In this document: positions 4,629-8,307 of the stretch, piece by piece
How positions within the stretch are numbered: position 1 is the stretch's first letter
Layout: each line of letters opens with the position of its first letter
DNA from: JAWLCQ01 sp041687095
Lineage (GTDB): Bacteria; Planctomycetota; Phycisphaerae; SM23-33
Length of the DNA: 8,307 nucleotides
Direction of reading: 5' to 3'
Assembly (NCBI GenBank): GCA_041687095.1
Contig: JAWLCQ010000195.1
Location: forward strand, 1-8,307
The notes under the pieces: generated by a model
Seen by the model: only the letters and a program-made list of their open reading frames with translations
The model's database searches: none
Told to the model about the DNA's origin: nothing
Position numbers and translations under genes: made by a program

Positions 4629-6086
4629 CTAGGCGATGTACGTCGACGCCGTCGTCGTCCCGCCCGTCCCGGTCCAGTTGGTGTGGAAGAACTCGCCGCG
4701 GGGCTTGTCGGTGCGCTCGTAGGTGTGCGCCCCGAAGTAGTCCCGCTGCGCCTGCAGCAGGTTCGCGGGCAGGCGGGCGCTGCGGTACCCGTCGTAGTAC
4801 GCCAGCGCCGAGCTGAACGCCGGGACCGGGATGCCCACGCGGACCGCCTCCCCGATCACCCTCCGCCACGCCGCCTGCGACACGTCGACGGCCTTCTGGA
4901 AGTAGGGGGCCAGCAGCAGGTTCTTGAGCTGGGGGTCCCGTGTGTAGGCGTCCTTGATCTTGCCGAGGAAGACCGAGCGGATGATGCACCCGCCCCGCCA
5001 CATCAGCGCCACCCCGCCGTAGTTGAGGTTCCACTCGTACTCGGCCGCCGCCGCCCGCAGGAGCTGGAAGCCCTGGGCGTACGAGCAGATCTTGCTGGCG
5101 TAGAGGGCGTCGCGGATGTCGTTGAGGAAGCTCTTGCGGTCGCCCTCGAACTTCGTTTCGGGCCCGTGGAGCTGCTGGGACGCCTCGACGCGCTCGTCCT
5201 TGATCGCGGACAGGCAGCGGGCGAAGACGGCCTCGGCGATGAGGGTCACGGGCATCCCGAGTTCCGCGGCGGTGATGACCGTCCACTTGCCCGTGCCCTT
5301 CTGCCCCGCGGTGTCGAGGATCACGTCCACCATGGGCTTGCCGGTCTCCGGATCGTCGGTCCCCAGGATGTCGCGGGTGATCTCGATGAGGTAGCTGTCC
5401 AGGTCCCCGTTGTTCCACTCGGCGAAGACGGCGGACATCTCCTTGGGCGTCATGCCCATGGCCTGCATGAGGGAGTAGGCCTCGCAGATGAGCTGCATGT
5501 CGCCGTATTCGATCCCGTTGTGGATCATCTTCACGAAGTGGCCCGCCCCGTTCTCGCCCACCCAGTCGCAGCAGGGCTCCCCGCCGACCTTGGCGGAGAC
5601 GGCCTGGAAGATGGGCTTGACGTGCTCCCACGCCGCGGGCGACCCCCCGGGCATGATGCTGGGCCCGTGCCTCGCCCCCTCCTCGCCCCCGCTGACGCCC
5701 GTGCCGATGTACAGCAGGCCCTTGCCCTCGACGTACTTCGTGCGGCGGATGGTGTCGTGGAAGTTGCTGTTGCCCCCGTCGATGAGGATGTCGCCCGGCT
5801 CCAGGTGCGGCAGGAGCGCCTCGATGAAGTCGTCGACGGCCTGCCCGGCCTTCACCAGCAGCATGACCCGCCGCGGGCGCTTCAGGGCGGCGACGAACTC
5901 CTCGACGCTGTGCGCCCCGATGATGGTGTCCCGCCCCGCCGCCGGACCGGTCACGAAGTCGTCCACCTTGCTGACCGTGCGGTTGTACACGGCCACCGTG
6001 AACCCGTTATCGCTCATGTTCAGGACCAGGTTCTGGCCCATCACGGCCAACCCGATCAACCCGAGATCCGCTTTCGCTTCCGCCAT
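4629..6086 (-). CDS. gnd: 6-phosphogluconate dehydrogenase, decarboxylating
   Basis: This 485-residue cytosolic enzyme oxidatively decarboxylates 6-phosphogluconate to ribulose 5-phosphate, making NADPH in the pentose phosphate pathway. The Rossmann motif GLAVMG is at 12-17, and NRT (35-37) is the usual NADP-binding determinant. Further family blocks are IDGGNSNFHDT (102-112), GTGVSGGEEGARHGPSIMPGG (128-148), and GHFVKMIHNGIEYGDMQ (182-198) with expected catalytic Lys186 and Glu193. LDTAGQKGTGKWT (258-270) follows, and the C-terminal substrate-binding Arg448 and His454 lie in RDYFGAH. Length is that of the long, dimeric class, as in E. coli. The start MAEAKAD is preceded by AAAGGAG with 9-nt spacing; an upstream in-frame ATG (MKNWILR...) lacks a site and would place that Shine-Dalgarno inside the gene. 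It is divergent from the flavoprotein gene. Confidence 0.97.
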   Translation of the reverse strand: MAEAKADLGLIGLAVMGQNLVLNMSDNGFTVAVYNRTVSKVDDFVTGPAAGRDTIIGAHSVEEFVAALKRPRRVMLLVKAGQAVDDFIEALLPHLEPGDILIDGGNSNFHDTIRRTKYVEGKGLLYIGTGVSGGEEGARHGPSIMPGGSPAAWEHVKPIFQAVSAKVGGEPCCDWVGENGAGHFVKMIHNGIEYGDMQLICEAYSLMQAMGMTPKEMSAVFAEWNNGDLDSYLIEITRDILGTDDPETGKPMVDVILDTAGQKGTGKWTVITAAELGMPVTLIAEAVFARCLSAIKDERVEASQQLHGPETKFEGDRKSFLNDIRDALYASKICSYAQGFQLLRAAAAEYEWNLNYGGVALMWRGGCIIRSVFLGKIKDAYTRDPQLKNLLLAPYFQKAVDVSQAAWRRVIGEAVRVGIPVPAFSSALAYYDGYRSARLPANLLQAQRDYFGAHTYERTDKPRGEFFHTNWTGTGGTTTASTYIA

Positions 6087-6126
6087 GGGAGTACGCTCCT
6101 TTTGAGTTCGAAGGATCCAGTTCTTC

Positions 6127-6154
6127 ATCGTACCGACAGGCGGGGCAAATGCAA
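6127..6154 (-). promoter_or_regulatory. gnd: Candidate gnd promoter
   Basis: On the minus strand TTGCAT (6154-6149) and TACGAT (6132-6127) are separated by 16 nt, resembling a sigma-70 promoter with moderate matches (3/6 and 4/6). Initiation would fall some 30 nt before the gnd start codon, close to the Shine-Dalgarno. The call rests on spacing and position alone. Confidence 0.35.
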
Positions 6155-6178
6155 GGTGCTGGGCGGGGAGAGCGGGAG

Positions 6179-6208
6179 TGGATTGCGGAGGCGGGGGCGG
6201 GATATACT
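6179..6208 (+). promoter_or_regulatory. Candidate promoter for the flavoprotein-kinase pair
   Basis: TATACT at 6203-6208 is a good -10 hexamer in otherwise GC-rich DNA. TGGATT (6179-6184) stands 18 nt upstream as a poor -35. Transcription would start near 6215, leaving a leader of about 70 nt before the start codon at 6285. This argues against an in-frame ATG at 6213, which would sit at the transcript's very end. Confidence 0.5.
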
Positions 6209-6284
6209 GGTTATGGAGACGGATCCTTTCAGATCTTTGCGCCCGGGACACGCCGCACATGCCGATGACCGGAGGACGACTGCT

Positions 6285-7031
6285 ATGGAGCGGATCGGAC
6301 CGGAGTTCATGCGTGGGACGCGGTACGATGCGATGGGCTCTTCGGAGCAGCGGCGGGGGCTGCCGGCCCCGCCCCTGGAGATGCCCGTCCCCGCCGATGC
6401 GCCCGTGCTGGAGCTGCCCCGCTTCGAGGACCTGGCCGCACCGCACGTGGGGCTGGCGACGGTGCTGACGCAGCGCACCAGCGTGCGGACCTACGCCCGC
6501 GGGGCCCTGCGCCTGGAGGAACTCGCGTGGCTGCTCTGGTGCACCCAGGGCGTGAAGGAGGTGCTGCCCAACCGGGCAGGCACGTTCCGCACCGTTCCGT
6601 CGGCCGGGGCGAGGCACGCGATGGAAACCTTCCTGCTGGCCAACCGCGTGGATGCCCTGGGCCCCGGGCTGCATCGGTACCTGGCGATACGGCACGCGGT
6701 GGCGAGGCTGTGGACGGACCCCGACATCGCCGACCGCATCGCCGCCGCCGCCCTCGGGCAGGACATGGTCCCCGCCTCCGCCGTCACCTTCCTCTGGGTC
6801 GCCGACGTCCACCGCATGACCTACCGCTACGGGCAGCGGGGGTATCGCTACCTGCACCTCGACGCCGGGCACATCGCCCAGAACCTCTACCTCGCCGCCG
6901 AGGCCATCGGCTGCGGCGCCTGCGCCATCGCCGCCTTCGACGACCAGGCCATGAACGACGCGCTCGGGCTCGACGGGGAGAACCAGTTCGTGATATACCT
7001 CGCCACCGTCGGGCGAAAACCCGCGAGGTAA
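6285..7031 (+). CDS. SagB/ThcOx-type nitroreductase-family flavoprotein
   Basis: This 248-residue protein belongs to the FMN-dependent nitroreductase fold, SagB/ThcOx branch, whose characterised members oxidise azolines in peptide maturation. Stand-alone members like this one mostly have unknown substrates. The N-terminus (GPEFMRGTRYDAMGSSEQRRG, 5-25, then PAPPLEMP) is typical of the branch. RTSVRTY (64-70) matches the conserved arginine-rich FMN phosphate-binding site, PSAGAR (105-110) is the second hallmark, and LDAGHIAQNLYLAAEAIGCG (192-211) with FDD (218-220) and a C-terminal VIYLATVG complete the fold. Start: GGAGG (6271-6275) 9 nt before ATG; an in-frame ATG at 6213 is less likely. No YcaO cyclodehydratase or precursor peptide is visible, so peptide modification is unsupported. 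It is followed after 20 nt by a histidine kinase, probably in the same transcript. Confidence 0.88.
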   Translation: MERIGPEFMRGTRYDAMGSSEQRRGLPAPPLEMPVPADAPVLELPRFEDLAAPHVGLATVLTQRTSVRTYARGALRLEELAWLLWCTQGVKEVLPNRAGTFRTVPSAGARHAMETFLLANRVDALGPGLHRYLAIRHAVARLWTDPDIADRIAAAALGQDMVPASAVTFLWVADVHRMTYRYGQRGYRYLHLDAGHIAQNLYLAAEAIGCGACAIAAFDDQAMNDALGLDGENQFVIYLATVGRKPAR

Positions 7032-7051
7032 GGGAAGGACGCAGCGCTGTG

Positions 7052-8307
7052 ATGCGATACATCGACGCCCCGCCCGCTACGGAGCGGGAACTGGGGCCCG
7101 TGGCCATGGCCCACCTACACGCCGTCAACCGCCGGATCGCCGGGCAGGAGTCCATCGAGCGGATCGTGGACTACCTCTTCGACCAGACGGCCGACCTGAG
7201 CCCCTGCGACCGCCTGAGCGTGGCGTTCCTGGAGGAGGGGGGCGCGCGGGCGGTGTCCTACTACACGCGGGCGACCTACGAGCCCGTCCTGCTCCACAAG
7301 GGCTACGCCGAGGACCTGCGGGGCAGCTCCCTGCGGGAGGTCATCGAGCGCGGGGTCCCGCGGATTCTCGATGACCTGGAGGCGTACCTCCAGCAGCGGC
7401 CGGACTCGCGCTCCACGCGGCTGCTGCGCTCCGAGGGCGTCCGCTCCAGCATGACCTGCCCGCTGGCGGTGGACGGGCGAAACGTGGGGCTGCTGTTCCG
7501 CAGTTCCCGCGCGCGGGCGGCCTACGACGAACGCCAGGTCCGCATCCACGCCGCCGTCGCCGAACGCCTCTCCCAGGCCGTCGAGAAGGCCTACCGCATC
7601 GAGCAGCTCTCCGCCGCCAACCGCGCCTACACCGAGATGCTCGGGTTCGTCGCCCACGAACTCAAGAGCCCCGTCGCCGCCATCGTCATGCAGGCCAACC
7701 TCCTCACCGAGGGCTACCTCGGAACGCTCACCGACAAGCAGCGCGAGCACATCGCCCGCATGGGCCGCCAGGGCGAGCAACTGCTGACGCTCGTGAAGGA
7801 CTACCTGGACCTCGCCCGCATCGAGGGCGGACAACTGACGCTCAGGCCGCGCCCCGTCGCCGACGTGATCGCCGAGATCGTCACCCCCGCGCTCGACGCC
7901 GTCCGCCCCCACGCCGACGCCAAGGGCATGCGCGTGGACGTCAACGTCGACACGCCCGCCCCGCCCCCGGGGAGCGGAGACACCGCGGCTGGGGACCCCG
8001 GGGGTGCGGGGCGCGACCCCGCCCCGCCCGCCGAGTGCGGCCCGGCCGCGCCCGCCGTCCCCGCCGAGTGCGACCCGGACCTGCTGCGGGTCGTGGTGAC
8101 GAACCTGCTGAGCAACGCCGTCAAGTACGGCCGCGACGGCGGGCGGATCGCGGTCCGCGTCCAGCGCCCCCCCGACGCCCTGCGCGTGTCGGTCTGGAAC
8201 GAGGGGATGGGGTTCCGCCCGGAGGAGCAGTCGCGGCTGTTCAAACGCTTCAGCCGCCTGGAGGGTGCGGAGCATCAGAAGCAAAAGGGCACGGGCGTGG
8301 GCCTGTA
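7052..8307 (+). CDS. GAF-domain sensor histidine kinase, 3' end cut by the window
   Basis: The first 418 residues are visible. No membrane segment or signal peptide is seen, so this is a soluble kinase. Residues 20-175 fit a GAF-type sensor domain, with TCPLAVDGRNVGLLFRSS (135-152) as its characteristic end. The dimerisation helix carries the H-box FVAHELKSP (199-207) with phospho-acceptor His202. The ATPase domain shows N-box NLLSNAVKYG (351-360), a G1 box NEGMG (383-387) with Asn in place of the usual Asp, F-box LFKRFSRLE (397-404), and the start of G2 (GTGVGL) at the edge. Residues 302-338 form a Pro/Ala/Gly-rich insertion. Start ATG is preceded by AAGGA; an adjacent in-frame GTG at 7049 is better spaced (9 nt) and may be the true start, adding one residue. 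It probably shares a transcript with the flavoprotein gene. Ligand and partner regulator are not visible. Confidence 0.92.
   Translation, partial: MRYIDAPPATERELGPVAMAHLHAVNRRIAGQESIERIVDYLFDQTADLSPCDRLSVAFLEEGGARAVSYYTRATYEPVLLHKGYAEDLRGSSLREVIERGVPRILDDLEAYLQQRPDSRSTRLLRSEGVRSSMTCPLAVDGRNVGLLFRSSRARAAYDERQVRIHAAVAERLSQAVEKAYRIEQLSAANRAYTEMLGFVAHELKSPVAAIVMQANLLTEGYLGTLTDKQREHIARMGRQGEQLLTLVKDYLDLARIEGGQLTLRPRPVADVIAEIVTPALDAVRPHADAKGMRVDVNVDTPAPPPGSGDTAAGDPGGAGRDPAPPAECGPAAPAVPAECDPDLLRVVVTNLLSNAVKYGRDGGRIAVRVQRPPDALRVSVWNEGMGFRPEEQSRLFKRFSRLEGAEHQKQKGTGVGL
7955..8065 (+). repeat. GC-rich low-complexity insertion in the kinase ATPase domain
   Basis: These codons encode residues 302-338, rich in Pro, Ala and Gly, between the first strands of the ATPase domain (VDVNVDT) and the helix carrying the N-box. 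PAEC is duplicated (326-329 and 337-340), reflecting an exact nucleotide repeat CCGCCGAGTGCG. The tract also holds inverted GC runs such as GCGGGG with CCCCGC. The frame is intact. It may be a surface loop expanded by slippage or by insertion of a palindromic repeat. Confidence 0.6.

Noticed and set aside
4521..6284. Plus-strand open frame continuous with the flavoprotein frame
   Set aside because: This part is antisense to gnd and low complexity. The flavoprotein's conserved N-terminus, ribosome site and promoter candidate put its start at 6285.
7115..8284. Long minus-strand frame antisense to the histidine kinase
   Set aside because: The plus strand shows ordered kinase motifs (H, N, G1, F and G2 boxes); the antisense product is repetitive and unrecognisable.

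Overview
This is a GC-rich bacterial window in which ordinary metabolic and housekeeping genes alternate with unusually repeat-dense intergenic stretches. A member of the Planctomycetota, or a relative from an environmental assembly, fits best. The clues are a short ribosomal protein L34 beginning MHYPKR, an N-terminal STGPRTPEGK protein family I associate with planctomycetes and acidobacteria, and the style of the intergenic repeats. This placement is inference; no rRNA gene is present.

Layout. Positions 1-529 hold no confident gene but several hairpins and three sets of direct or tandem repeats. A 274-residue protein of unknown function follows (530-1354, +). Positions 1355-2446 are about 1.1 kb of non-coding DNA. 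They carry a heptamer array, several copies of a palindromic repeat family ending in GTAACCGTTCACG, a triple hairpin and two copies of a REP-like 52-nt hairpin. On the minus strand lie rpmH (2524-2658, ribosomal protein L34), uxaE (2773-4254, tagaturonate/fructuronate epimerase) and gnd (4629-6086, decarboxylating 6-phosphogluconate dehydrogenase). The 374-bp gap between gnd and uxaE holds a period-8 GTTAACTG array and a short inverted counterpart. Divergently, on the plus strand, lie a SagB/ThcOx-type nitroreductase-fold flavoprotein (6285-7031) and, 20 nt later, a GAF-domain histidine kinase (7052 to the window edge, truncated).

Functional links. UxaE and Gnd both serve sugar-acid catabolism: hexuronate isomer interconversion feeding the ketodeoxygluconate route, and oxidative decarboxylation of 6-phosphogluconate to ribulose 5-phosphate. 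No other uronate genes are visible, and the repeat array between them argues against a tight operon. The flavoprotein and kinase look co-transcribed, suggesting a soluble sensor kinase paired with a redox enzyme; no response regulator is in the window. rpmH stands alone, without rnpA downstream.

I find no CRISPR array, transposase, tRNA or rRNA gene. The strongest candidates for something under-described are the repeat families: the covarying REP-like hairpins, the GTAACCGTTCACG cluster and the GTTAACTG array.
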